The translations under genes and the position numbers were made by a program. 64,000 bases of DNA from Erythrobacter litoralis HTCC2594 (GTDB lineage: Bacteria; Pseudomonadota; Alphaproteobacteria; Sphingomonadales; Sphingomonadaceae), in the NCBI RefSeq assembly GCF_000013005.1, contig NC_007722.1, positions 811,501-875,500 on the forward strand, in the 5' to 3' direction. The notes below the pieces were generated by a model. It was given only the letters and a program-made list of their open reading frames with translations. It did not search any database and was not told the origin of the DNA. Each line of letters opens with the position of its first letter. Position 1 is the first letter of the stretch. This document shows positions 17,339-27,482 of the stretch, one piece after another.

Positions 17339-20300
17339 ATGTTTCAATCAGACCTGTTTCCCACCGGCGAGCAGTTGCCGTCAATGCCTTTGGCCTACGC
17401 TATCGGCACCCGAGTTGCCGAACTACTCGCTTCGGGACGGCATCTTACCCGTGCCGACATTTCCGGGCTGTTCGCCGAAGAGACCGGCACCCCGGACTGG
17501 GGAAGCGCCTGGACCATCGATGACTACAACAACGCGGTCGAGATCGGCGCACTGCTCTGGCTTAGGGAGTCCTCATGCATCGATCTGGCAACAAGCGTGC
17601 ACGAAGCCGACGCGCGGCTCGACTGGCTCGAAGCAGCCTTGCCGCCGCGGCATGTGCGCAGCGAAACACAGGTCGAGCTCCAGCAGTTCTCGACCCCGCC
17701 GATGCTGGCTTGGCTGATGGCGAAGGCTGCAGCTTTATGCGCGCAAGACACACTCCTCGAACCATCCGCCGGCAATGGCGCCCTCGCTCTCTGGAGCTCC
17801 CTCCAGAATGCTTCGCTGCTCCTCAACGAGATCGATCCGGCAAGACGAGATGGTCTGGCCCACATCTTCCCTTCGGCCACGATCACTGCGCATGACGGGG
17901 AACTGATCGCCGACCTGCATCGCGGCCCCATTCCGTCGGTCGTCCTGATGAATCCGCCGTTCGCGCGTAGCCAAGAACGCGGCAAGGATGGCGAGACGGC
18001 GCAGCGCCACCTTCGTAGTGCAATCCGGGCCGCGGCCAGTGGCGCAAGGATAGTCGCCATCATGCCCGAAGGCTTCGATGCTTCCACTTTCGCCAAGTCA
18101 CAGCAAGAAGCGTCGCTGCTCCTCCATGTTCGCTTGCAGCAGATGTTTCGCCGGACAGGGACGGGGATTGCCGTTCGCCTGGTCGTCATCGACAAGACGC
18201 CGACTGCGTCTTCGCCCGCAATCAACGGGGATACCTGCGACCTGATCGCGCTCCACGCGCTTGTCACGAAGCTTTCGCCAAGGGCGAATATATCCGCCAA
18301 CCTCCATCGCCTGCCAGTCGGAAAACCATTGCGCCTCGTTGGCAAGACTTCGAACCAACGCACGCCGGTCCGGCCGTTGGCGCCTTTCGCAGCGACATCA
18401 AAAGCCGCAGCGAATGCGATCGACCTCACCTATTCGGTCCTCGCCGAACCCGCGCCTGTGCCCGAACAGGCAGGCATCTACCTGCCTTACCGGCCCAGCC
18501 GCATCGCGTTCGAAGGCGCTCCGGCCCATCCCACCCCGCTCGTGGAATCGGTCGCCATGGGTTCGGTCGCGGCACCGCAGCCCGATGTTTGCCCGCGCCT
18601 TCCCGCATGTTGGCAGGCCGATGGCCTGCTGTCCGAAGCGCAATGCGAGACACTGGTCTACGCTGCCCAGGCATTTGCGCGCGATCTTCCGGGTCAGTTC
18701 AAGGTGAGCCAGGAAGGCACCTCGCTGGAACTCTCCGAGGACGGACACTCCTACCGCCAAGGCTTCTTCCTCGGCGACGGAACCGGAGCGGGCAAAGGAC
18801 GGCAGATCGCCGCGGTCATCATGGATCGCTGGCTCGCAGGCGAGCGCCGACATGTCTGGATCACCAAGAACGAGGCGCTGCTCGAAGATGCACGCCGCGA
18901 CTGGGAGGCGCTTGGCGGGCTGCCGCTCGATCTCCAGCCGCTCTCGCGCTGGAAACTCGGCCAGCCCGTAACGATGTCCGAAGGCATTCTCTTCGTCACC
19001 TATCCAACGCTGCGCTCGGGCCGCGCCGAGGATACGCGGCTCGACCAGATCCTTGCCTGGGCGGGCGAGGATTTCGACGGTGTGATCGCCTTTGACGAAG
19101 CCCACGCGATGGCCAATGCGCTTGGGGGCTCTTCAACCCGCGGCAAGGTCAAGGGCTCCGAACAGGGCATGGCGGGCCTCAGGTTGCAAAACCATCTCCC
19201 ACGCGCCCGCGTGCTCTACGCGTCTGCCACTGGCGCTTCGGATATCGCCAACCTCGGTTACACTTCCCGCCTCGGCCTTTGGGGACCCGAGACCGCCTTT
19301 CCGACCCACGAGGCATTCATGACCGAGATCCGCGCTGGCGGCGTCGCGGCGATGGAGCTCGTCGCCCGTGATCTCAAGGCCCAGGGTCTCTATCTTGCCC
19401 GTGCGCTGTCCTTCGCCGGGGTCGAGTACGAGATCCTCGAACACAGCCTGACCGAAGCGCAGATAAAAATCTATGATGCCTATGCTGATGCCTGGGCGAT
19501 CATTCACCGCAACCTCGAAGCTGCGCTCGAAGCAACCCGCGTGGTCGACGAGGACAGCGGCGACACGCTCAACCGCAATGCCAAGGCTGCGGCGCTATCG
19601 ATCTTCGAAGGCACCAAGCAGCGCTTCTTTGCCCAGCTCCTGCTTTCGATGAAATTGCCGAGCCTGATCCCCGCGATGGAAGTAGCGCTTGGCGAAGAGC
19701 ATTCGGTTGTCGTGCAGCTGGTCTCGACCGCCGAGGCCATGCTCGACCGGCGCCTTGCCGACCTTACCGTGGAAGAACGCGAAGCTCTCGATATCGATCT
19801 GTCCCCGCGTGAATACGTCATCGACTACCTTACGAAGAGCTTCCCGATACGATTGATGCAGGTCTTCGCCGACGAGGACGGCAATCTTCGCTCCGAGGCG
19901 ATGAGCGACGGAGAGGGCAATCCCGTTTTCTGCCCGCGCGCCATTGCTGCGCGCGATGCGCTGATCGAACAGCTTTGCGCACTGCCGCCCATCGCCACTG
20001 CGCTCGATGCGATTATCGAACATTTCGGAACCGACGCCGTGGCCGAAGTCACGGGCCGGACCCGCAGCTTGTCCTCGGCCGCGATGGTGAGCAGCGCCTC
20101 GAACGGCGTAGCCCCAGCGCCAATGTCGCCGAAGCGCAAACCTTCATGGAAGGGACCAAGCGCATCCTGGTCTTCTCGGATGCGGGCGGCACGGGGCGTT
20201 CCTATCATGCCGACTTGGGCGCCAGGAACCAGCAGCGCCGGGTTCACTTCCTGCTTGAACCGGGATGGCGCGCCGACAACGCCATCCAGGGCCTTGGTCG

Positions 20301-21585
20301 CACGAACCGCACCAATCAGGCCTCAGCCCCGCTGTTCCGCCCGGTCACCACAGATGTGAAGGGCGAGCGCCGGTTCATCTCGACTATTGCGCGAAGGCTC
20401 GACGCTTTGGGCGCGCTTACGCGCGGCCAGCGCCAGACCGGCGGACAGAACCTGTTCGACCCGGCAGACAATCTCGAAAGCGACTATGCGCGCGACGCGC
20501 TCACCCGATGGTTCCAGCTGCTTTATGACGGCAGGCTCGAAGCCACCACATTCGGCAACTTCGTCGAGCGAACGGGCCTCCGGCTCGAAAGTCCAGATGG
20601 TGGACTGACCGACAATCTCCCCACGATCCAACGCTGGCTCAACCGCATTCTTGCGCTGCCGATCGCGCTCCAGAACGCGATCTTCGAGGAGTATCTCGGA
20701 CTTGTCGAAGCGCGGATCGAAGCTGCGCGCGAGGCCGGAACGCTCGACCAGGGACTGGAAACCGTGAGGGTCGATCATTTTACGGTCCTGGCAGATGAAC
20801 TCCTGCGCACCGATCCCGTGACCCGAGCCGAGACCCGCCTCGTCTCGCTCGAAGTGACGAGGCACCTTCGGCCTCTGCAATTGCAGCGCCTGGTGCGGAT
20901 GCACGAGATCGGCAGTCGGCACGCGATCCCGATGCGCAATATGCGGTCAGGCAAGGTCGCGCTGTCGGTTCCAGCCCGTCGCCTCATCGCCGACGACGGG
21001 GCCGTGATTGAACGCAGGCGCCTGCTGCGCCCGCTCAAGTCCGCGAACTGGACCCTTGAGGCACTCGCTGAGAGCCACTGGGAGGAAATTGGCGTCTCTG
21101 CGTTCACCAGCGCCTGGCGGGCCGAGGAAGAAGAGGCGGCCAAATCACCGGTCACTGAGCGAGTCCATTTCGCTACCGGACTTCTGCTTCCGGTCTGGAA
21201 GCGCCTCCCAGGCGATCATGTTCGGGTCACCCGGCTCGTTGCCGAAGATGGTCAGTCGATCATCGGTCGCGAAGTGCTCGATATCGATCTCGCTGCGATC
21301 GCCGATACCTTTGGTCTATCCGGGGTTACCGGACCATCGGCAGAACAGATCGGCGCGCTTGTGATTGCCAGCGGCAAACCGCTGGGCCTTGCTAGCCATG
21401 ATCCACTCACCGTGAAACGCTCGCTGGTCGGCGGCGAACAGCGCCTTGAACTGATCGGCTTCTCCCCCGATCGGCTCGACTGGTACAAGAACAAGGGCTG
21501 CTTCACCGAGATCATCCGCTACCGCACGCGGCTGTTCGTCCCGGTGTCGAGAGCCTCGTCGGTCCTCCCCGCGCTTGCCGCCTGA
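17339..21585 (+). pseudogene. Methyltransferase plus strawberry-notch helicase, split by one frameshift
   Basis: Two overlapping frames make one protein of about 1415 residues. The N-terminal part has a class I methyltransferase core (LLEPSAGNGALALW, NPPF). Then comes the Sno superfamily 2 helicase: FFLGDGTGAGKGRQIA (Walker A type), VIAFDEAHAMAN (DEAH). The C-terminal helicase part (SDAGGTGRSYHAD, QGLGRTNRTNQAS) is read in the -1 frame. The switch is near 20065: re-reading one C restores TGRTRQLVLGRDG. One missing base, real or a sequencing error, is the simplest cause. ATCAGGAGG precedes the ATG at 17339. Such proteins are core genes of alphaproteobacterial conjugative elements. Confidence 0.85.
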
Positions 21586-21689
21586 TCCTTAGGGCAGACC
21601 CCAATCTCAGAATGAGAGTGGAGGGAGCCCTTTGGGCTTGTGGGCCTCGTGATCCTCACCTGCGCCTTCATTCCATCAGGAGAACACCC

Positions 21690-23663
21690 ATGATCCATTC
21701 GATTCCCTTGAAGAAGCTCGTCCCGAGCCCGCGCAACGTTCGCAAGTCGAGCGACGTGCTGGCCGACCTCCAGCTGCGGGCAGACATTGCTGCGCGCGGC
21801 CTGCTGCAGAACCTCGTCGTGCGCAAAGGAAAGCGCGGCAAATTCGAAGTCGAGGCCGGCGGTCGCCGTCTCGCCGCGCTGCAGGCGCTGGCCGAAGAGG
21901 GCACCTTGCCTGACACGCACGAAGTCACCTGCCTCGTGATCGAAGGCGAGGAAAGCGAAGTGCGCGAAGCCAGCCTCGCCGAGAACTTCCAGCGACTCGC
22001 GATGAACCCGGCCGACGAGGCGCAGGCCTTCGCCTCCATCATCGAAGCAGGAGCTACGACGGAAGACGTAGCGCGACGCTTCGGCCTCACCGTCCGGTTC
22101 GTCGAAGGGCGCCTGCGTTTGGCAAGTCTGGCACCCTGCGTCTTCGAAGCGCTCGCCGAAGGCACGATCACGCTCGACATGGCCAAGGCCTACGGCGCGA
22201 TCTCCGACGTCGAGCGCCAGGCGCATGTCTATGCCGAGCTGCAGGATGCCTGGTACCAGATCACGCCTGACACGATCCGCCGCATGGTGCTTGATGCCAC
22301 GGTGCGTGGTTCCGATCCGCGGGCCGTGCTTGTCGGACGCGATGCCTATCTCGCCGCAGGCGGCCGGATTGAGCGCGAACTGTTCGACGATGACGCCAGC
22401 GAGAGCTGGATCGATGTCGCGCTGCTCGAAGACCTCGCGCACAAGGCCATGGACGAAGCCGCAGAAAAGACCGCGCTCGAATTTGGCCTTGCCTGGGTCC
22501 GGCCGACGCTTGGCAACTACGTCAGCCACGACCTTGTTGAAGGTCTCGGTCGCTTGCCCTGCGAGCCTGCGCCAATGACCGAGCAGGAAGCGCAGGAGCT
22601 CGGTGAGCTCGAGGCCGACTACGACCGCGTCGCCGCCGTGCTCGAAGACGAAGACAGCGACGAGGACGAGGTCGCCAAGGCCGAACAGGAACTCGTCGTC
22701 ATCGACCGCGCCATGCGCGCGCTCAATGACCGGCCGCCGGTCCTCGCTGACGAACTGAAATCCGAGGCTGGTGCCTTCCTAGTCCTCTCGCGCAATGGCG
22801 AGCCGACCTTGGTCCCGCAGTTCTACACCGAGACCGAAGTCATCGCTGACGAAGGCGTGATCGAGGCCATTGAAGAGAGCGGTGCGGCGAAGCCCAAGGG
22901 CAGCTCGCTGTCCCAGCGCCTGCTCGACGAACTGGCCATGCAGCGCCGCGACATCCTTGCGATCCATCTCGCCAACGATCCGGCACTGGCGCTCGACTTC
23001 ATGGTCTTCACGCTTGCCGATGTCGATGGACATGACTGGCGCGCCAAGAAAGCGTCGACGCTGGTCGGCTCTGTCGCTTCCGGCCCGGTCACCGGGTTTG
23101 AGGCCAAGGATGCGCCGGCGAGCGCTGCCCTGGCCGAGTTTGCCGGGTCGCTCGATGAAAGCTGGCGTGCTGGTGAATGCGACGTGAAGCGGTTTGCGAG
23201 GTTCCGGGCGCTTTCCGATGAGGCGCGTTCGGCCTGGCTCGGCCATGTCGTCTCGCGCACTCTAGTTGCAAGCCTTGCGTGCGAAGGCGAACGTTCGGTG
23301 CCGCTGCACGAGGCGCTTGGCTCGTTACTTGAAATCGAGACCGCGCATTGGTGGCGTCCCACGGCGGCCAACTACTTCGACCGCGTGGCCAAGGCTCGCA
23401 CGCTCGAAGCGCTCGATGGCGCCGGCGGTCCCGAACTCGTCAGTCGCTATGCCGCATCGAAGAAGGCCGAACTGGCGAGCGCTGCCGAGCGCATCTTCTC
23501 CGGCAACTTCATTGGCGAGCCCGAGGTCAAGGAACGGGCGCAGGCCTGGGTTCCACCTATAATGCGTTTCGCCGGTTCTGAAGAAGCCGAACTGGCGGAC
23601 CACGGAGGCGACGAGGCGGCCAACGTGGAAGCAACTGACGAAATTGCCGAGCAGGCTGCCTGA
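21690..23663 (+). CDS. ParB-like nuclease domain protein
   Basis: The 657-aa protein starts at 21690, right after ATCAGGAGA. It has the ParB N-terminal CTP-binding/nuclease-like domain (PSPRNVRKS, VEAGGRRLAAL, ENFQRLAMNPADEA) and an HTH (TTEDVARRFGLTVRFVEGRLRLA), then a long acidic C-terminal region found in plasmid and conjugative-element ParB homologues. No ParA partner is adjacent, so it may act in replication or gene control of the element rather than in classical partition. A strong terminator lies 31 bp after the stop. Confidence 0.88.
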   Translation: MIHSIPLKKLVPSPRNVRKSSDVLADLQLRADIAARGLLQNLVVRKGKRGKFEVEAGGRRLAALQALAEEGTLPDTHEVTCLVIEGEESEVREASLAENFQRLAMNPADEAQAFASIIEAGATTEDVARRFGLTVRFVEGRLRLASLAPCVFEALAEGTITLDMAKAYGAISDVERQAHVYAELQDAWYQITPDTIRRMVLDATVRGSDPRAVLVGRDAYLAAGGRIERELFDDDASESWIDVALLEDLAHKAMDEAAEKTALEFGLAWVRPTLGNYVSHDLVEGLGRLPCEPAPMTEQEAQELGELEADYDRVAAVLEDEDSDEDEVAKAEQELVVIDRAMRALNDRPPVLADELKSEAGAFLVLSRNGEPTLVPQFYTETEVIADEGVIEAIEESGAAKPKGSSLSQRLLDELAMQRRDILAIHLANDPALALDFMVFTLADVDGHDWRAKKASTLVGSVASGPVTGFEAKDAPASAALAEFAGSLDESWRAGECDVKRFARFRALSDEARSAWLGHVVSRTLVASLACEGERSVPLHEALGSLLEIETAHWWRPTAANYFDRVAKARTLEALDGAGGPELVSRYAASKKAELASAAERIFSGNFIGEPEVKERAQAWVPPIMRFAGSEEAELADHGGDEAANVEATDEIAEQAA

Positions 23664-23693
23664 CCCCTCCTGACAGGTCCAGGTCACTCGGCG

Positions 23694-23727
23694 GGCGGTC
23701 CGTCCCAATCGGGACGGGCCGCCTTTT
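23694..23727 (+). terminator. Rho-independent terminator after the ParB-like gene
   Basis: A 13-bp stem (GGCGGTCCGTCCC with GGGACGGGCCGCC, one G-T pair, 4-nt loop) is followed by TTTT. It ends the plus-strand operon that started with the primase-like gene. Confidence 0.9.
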
Positions 23728-24020
23728 CCATGTCAAATTTGGGGCCGATTGCTGACTGTCTGCTGTTAGCGAGCACGGCACGGAATGCTGCCGTTTCGTC
23801 TCAGAATCTGCTGCCAGCCTTAGTCCTTCTGTTGGAGATTCATCTTTCGTCGCTGCGCAATTCGGTTTGTCGTTGGCAGTTACTACGTTAAGGCTCAGGT
23901 TCAGGGTCTGTTGTGGTCGTTTGATCTCAATTGCGGCTCGCAAGGTGCCATAGCAACGTGAGTGCGGAGACGGGCTGTTCGCAGGAACAGAGCAAAGCGT
24001 GGTTTCGCTTGCCCGCTAGG
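23728..24020. other. Non-coding junction between element backbone and CBASS module
   Basis: This AT-richer stretch of about 290 bp has no convincing frame, RNA or repeat that I can see. Base composition drops clearly from the ParB-like gene into this region and the CBASS genes. Confidence 0.5.
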
Positions 24021-24557
24021 CTAGGGCAACTCGACAGTTGGACCACAAGCCTCATTCCCCGTTTTGCGCAGACGACGCTTGATGGCAGCAGGGGTGAGGT
24101 AGAAAGTGCCAAGGTCATCTTTTTCGACTTGCCGGAGCAAGACCTTACCTCGACCACCCCAAAGCTGTAGGTAAAAGGCGGTTTCTCGTCCGTCGCAGAT
24201 AGGGAATATCATCCCTGCCTTGCGCTGCCTAACAATGCGGTGCCAATTGCGAACATCGATGGACGAAGGCGATAGAGAAAACCCGGGATGGCTGTGCCAT
24301 TCGCCAATCCAATCCATCTTTCCGCCAGATTTACGCCACCGCCTAAGCGCAGCTAATCTGTGCCCCTTAGGCGAGCGCTGGAAGCGCGTCGAACTCTGTC
24401 GATCCCATGGCAATGGACGGGTGATTTCAGTCACATGAAGGTAGGAACCCTTGCGCAGCCCGATGACCAGTCCCCCAGCTTCTAGAGGGCGATGCTGCCG
24501 CGTACATTCTAACATGTTCTCCGCCGCTACATGATCGACCAGTATGCCTTCGATCAC
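24021..24557 (-). CDS. cap3: CBASS Cap3: JAB/JAMM isopeptidase
   Basis: The 178-aa metalloprotease has a complete JAMM zinc site: Glu26 in LEAGGL, then H88-x-H90-x7-S98-x2-D101 (WHSHPGFSLSPSSID). In type II CBASS, Cap3 cleaves the conjugate formed by Cap2 on the CD-NTase C-terminus. Its ATG overlaps the end of cap2 by 4 nt (ATGA), so the two are co-translated. It is the last gene of the minus-strand operon. Confidence 0.9.
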   Translation of the reverse strand: MIEGILVDHVAAENMLECTRQHRPLEAGGLVIGLRKGSYLHVTEITRPLPWDRQSSTRFQRSPKGHRLAALRRWRKSGGKMDWIGEWHSHPGFSLSPSSIDVRNWHRIVRQRKAGMIFPICDGRETAFYLQLWGGRGKVLLRQVEKDDLGTFYLTPAAIKRRLRKTGNEACGPTVELP

Positions 24558-26230
24558 GACTCATCCCTCGAAAGGCAGGATGGGCACGTTTTGTGCGCTG
24601 AAGGAGACGTTGGCTTACGCTCGATGCCGCGCTCGTGGTCGAGTACGATCGTGCGAAGCCGCGCCCCTGGCTTATCGTTGGCCCAACCTATCGCCATGTC
24701 GCAAGCTAATCCGGCAGCGATGGCAGGCGCAGCAACGGAATAAGGAATATAGTTCCCATCTCCGCAGGTCGCAGGGGCCATGTTCGCTTCGACCCCTGGT
24801 TTCAGAGCTGGGAAACGCGGTCCTGCGTCCATAGACGGCCTCAGACAGCGAAAGCAGCAATCATCACCGCGGACATTCAGAAAAGCCTGAACAGCTGCCC
24901 CGTTACCGCTTATCCAGCAATGCAGAATGGCCTCAGCCGATATGTCGTCCTCATAAAAAAGTTCATTCAGCGCATATTGCGTGTTCCAATCACCTGTCGC
25001 GTCGACGAGCAGATCGGAATCAGCCAGCACTGCCTTTTGAGCTAGCGCATCGCCAACCGTGGCTCGGATATCGCATTGAGGGTGAAAAGACCTTAGCTCC
25101 TCAGCCAGTGCGCTCGCCTTCCTTTCGCCTATCCGCGAATGACCGAGATAATGACGCCCAATATTGCCAGCGGAGAGCACCTGGCCATCGATCAGCGTCA
25201 GGGGTGCACCGGCGCCCGCGCCACTTTGGATAAGGAACTTGGCCAGATGGCTTCCGAGTGTGCCGCAACCTACAAGAGCAATGGCCTTCCCATCCAATGT
25301 TTTAATCCCGTGCAAGTTACGCTGGGCAATTTCAGCCAATCCCGTCCAATATCCACCGGAGCGCTTTATATCGAGTTTAGTCTTCTGCTTGGCCAACAGT
25401 GGCTGCAATTTCGAAGATCGCAGTTTCTTTGTGCGGACTGCCATTGCAATGTTGGCTGGCAGCTCAATTCTGACGCCGAGAGTGCAATTGTTTGCTGCGA
25501 GGCATACAAATTTCCCGGAGAGAAGCGCTCTTTCACATTCTCTCCAGCGATCAGCAACCACAGTCGTTTGCGCACGAAACCATTGCTCAAGAGACAAGAA
25601 GTTGTTCGGTACCACTCGATCAGCGGTCGGTCCCAACTCGGCATCCAAATGGAATATAACGGCGCCAGACAAGCGAGTAGCCTCGTGGTCATGTAGACTG
25701 ATTGTATCAGCGATCGCAAAAAACGGACTTCCCGTTGCAGGCTTGAAGACCGCGTATTGCAAGCCGGATTGTCGCTCCGTCGTACCATCCCGGCTCACTA
25801 GAACTCGGAAATTCGGCTCCTTTTCTATCCAATATTCCTGGTACTCGGCCGCCACTTCGGCGCCACCTTGCCCGGCAAAACTCTTCTCCAGCGAAAGCTC
25901 GGTCTGTCTGAGCACGCGCAAAACGGATCCGCCTGGGTCGTGAAAGTCGAGTGGCAGGCCTGTTGCGGGGGCAAAGCAAACTACAGAGCCTTCAATGTCG
26001 TCACGGCTTATATGTCCGAAAGCGCCAGCGGGGAGTTGCTTGCGATCGACAAGCCGAACAATTGGTAGCTCCACAAACTTTGAATCGGGAATGACCAGCT
26101 CAATATCGACCGCACGGCCATGGACGTTTATCGATCCGCGAAATTCTGGCGATGCGCCTTGCTGTTCGGTGAAGCCCTTATTCGCAAGCGTAGCTGCAAT
26201 TGCACGCCACCGATCGGCTAGCGACATCAT
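24554..26230 (-). CDS. cap2: CBASS Cap2: E2-E1 ubiquitin-like transferase
   Basis: The 558-aa protein joins an N-terminal E2-like domain to a C-terminal ThiF/E1 adenylation domain. The probable E2 cysteine is C85 (GSVVCFAPATGLP). The E1 nucleotide site is ALVGCGTLGSHLAKFL (about 318-333) with the following LIDGQ Asp. A candidate E1 cysteine is C489 (PATCGDGNYIP), and two CxxC pairs (C459/C462 and C549/C552) look like a zinc site. Cap2 attaches the CD-NTase C-terminal Gly to a cell target and so primes it. It overlaps both neighbours by 4 nt. Assignment of the two catalytic cysteines is inferred from position. Confidence 0.9.
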   Translation of the reverse strand: MMSLADRWRAIAATLANKGFTEQQGASPEFRGSINVHGRAVDIELVIPDSKFVELPIVRLVDRKQLPAGAFGHISRDDIEGSVVCFAPATGLPLDFHDPGGSVLRVLRQTELSLEKSFAGQGGAEVAAEYQEYWIEKEPNFRVLVSRDGTTERQSGLQYAVFKPATGSPFFAIADTISLHDHEATRLSGAVIFHLDAELGPTADRVVPNNFLSLEQWFRAQTTVVADRWRECERALLSGKFVCLAANNCTLGVRIELPANIAMAVRTKKLRSSKLQPLLAKQKTKLDIKRSGGYWTGLAEIAQRNLHGIKTLDGKAIALVGCGTLGSHLAKFLIQSGAGAGAPLTLIDGQVLSAGNIGRHYLGHSRIGERKASALAEELRSFHPQCDIRATVGDALAQKAVLADSDLLVDATGDWNTQYALNELFYEDDISAEAILHCWISGNGAAVQAFLNVRGDDCCFRCLRPSMDAGPRFPALKPGVEANMAPATCGDGNYIPYSVAAPAIAAGLACDMAIGWANDKPGARLRTIVLDHERGIERKPTSPSAHKTCPSCLSRDES

Positions 26231-27405
26231 CCGGAATCGGAACTAGTGATGTGCGGTGTGGCCACGGTCGCCGCCGGAGCGGCACGCACGGCCGCAGCCG
26301 TGTCGCTCTCAATCGTAATTACATCTGGCCGATAGGGAATGCGCCGTCCGAAGGCATCGCGCAGATGCTCGATCACCCGATCGGCGTTGCCGGTGCGCTC
26401 GAGCGCAGCCTCCATCGTCTCGGTAAGGGCTCTCGTTTCCGCCAGAATAGCTCCCCGTTCTTCCTCGCTCCAGCTGTTCAAACAGCTCGCCTTGACCACC
26501 GGATTCTTGATTTCGCCTGAAAAAATCTGCGGGAGCAGTCGTGCGACATCGAGTATCGTCTTATCATCGCGGTTATCTGCGCTCTGACCGAGTTCGAGCA
26601 AAGCCGCATCAATCGCACACATCAGGCAAATTGAGGATAGTGGACTGTTGGCCCAAACATGATCGCGCCAGCCCTTAAAGAAGCGGCTCATTCGACGGAA
26701 TGACGGGCCGTGGCGATCGACTCGGCTCTCAACCCAGTCATGAAGCTGCTTGGGATCCGATTGAACCCACTCTCCACTACGCTGGGCCAGCATCACGCGG
26801 TCGCTTGGAATTGCAGGAACGCTGTCAAAAGTGAGTTTGCGCGCGCTGAAGGCCGCTTCCTCAATCGCCGCCTTCATGACTCTGAAGCGCTCTTCCGGAA
26901 CGGAATAGATCGGGATATCGATATGCGCGCCGCGCCAGAGCCTGATCCGCACGCACGTGCTCTTGCTTGAGTCGAGCGACCACCCGTTTGCCCGGCAAAC
27001 CGGGCGAAGCACCTCTTCAACGAAGGTAAACAGGGCGCCGGCCGCCAGCGCGGGATGATTGTCGCTCAAAAAACGGACCGGAACGTACATGCCATCGTCA
27101 AGATCGATCTCCTGCAAAGCCGGCTGCGCTGGAGCATTCAGCGTCTTATACGCGAAGCTGCCTTGCGTCATAAACTTGACCTTCACATCGTCCTGAATGC
27201 GATTGGCAGTCTCGATCAGATAATCACGCCGCCAAAAGCTCTTGTCCGATTCGAGGCGATGCGTTGCATTGCGAAGGGCCGTACGGATGGCTTGACGGGC
27301 ATTTAAGAGGCGCTGCCGCTCGTTATCTTCGATTTCGAGGCTTGCAAGATAGCTCGGGTTCTTTTGCAGCCCGACAAACAGGGCATGCGCGTTAGCTAAA
27401 GTCAT
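26227..27405 (-). CDS. CBASS CD-NTase (cGAS/DncV-like nucleotidyltransferase)
   Basis: The 392-aa protein shows the CD-NTase active site: G82-S83 in MTQGSFAYKT, D101/D103 in EIDLDDGMYVP, and the third acidic residue D163 in HIDIPIY. The 62-residue gap between the first and third Asp is the same as in DncV (D131/D193), so it is DncV-like. On phage infection such enzymes make cyclic di- or trinucleotides that trigger the effector. The protein ends in SSDSG: a C-terminal Gly, as needed for Cap2 conjugation. It is the first gene of the cdn-cap2-cap3 operon. The nucleotide product cannot be told from sequence. Confidence 0.93.
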   Translation of the reverse strand: MTLANAHALFVGLQKNPSYLASLEIEDNERQRLLNARQAIRTALRNATHRLESDKSFWRRDYLIETANRIQDDVKVKFMTQGSFAYKTLNAPAQPALQEIDLDDGMYVPVRFLSDNHPALAAGALFTFVEEVLRPVCRANGWSLDSSKSTCVRIRLWRGAHIDIPIYSVPEERFRVMKAAIEEAAFSARKLTFDSVPAIPSDRVMLAQRSGEWVQSDPKQLHDWVESRVDRHGPSFRRMSRFFKGWRDHVWANSPLSSICLMCAIDAALLELGQSADNRDDKTILDVARLLPQIFSGEIKNPVVKASCLNSWSEEERGAILAETRALTETMEAALERTGNADRVIEHLRDAFGRRIPYRPDVITIESDTAAAVRAAPAATVATPHITSSDSG

Positions 27406-27482
27406 GGCGGCACTCCAAATTCATTCAGGCCTTTCCTACACAGATGCGGCAGGTTACAGCGAAATCAAGAGGCGAACAAACA

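Noticed and set aside
20040..20100. Programmed -1 frameshifting in the strawberry-notch gene
   Set aside because: No slippery heptamer or downstream pseudoknot is visible; a single-base deletion or error is simpler.
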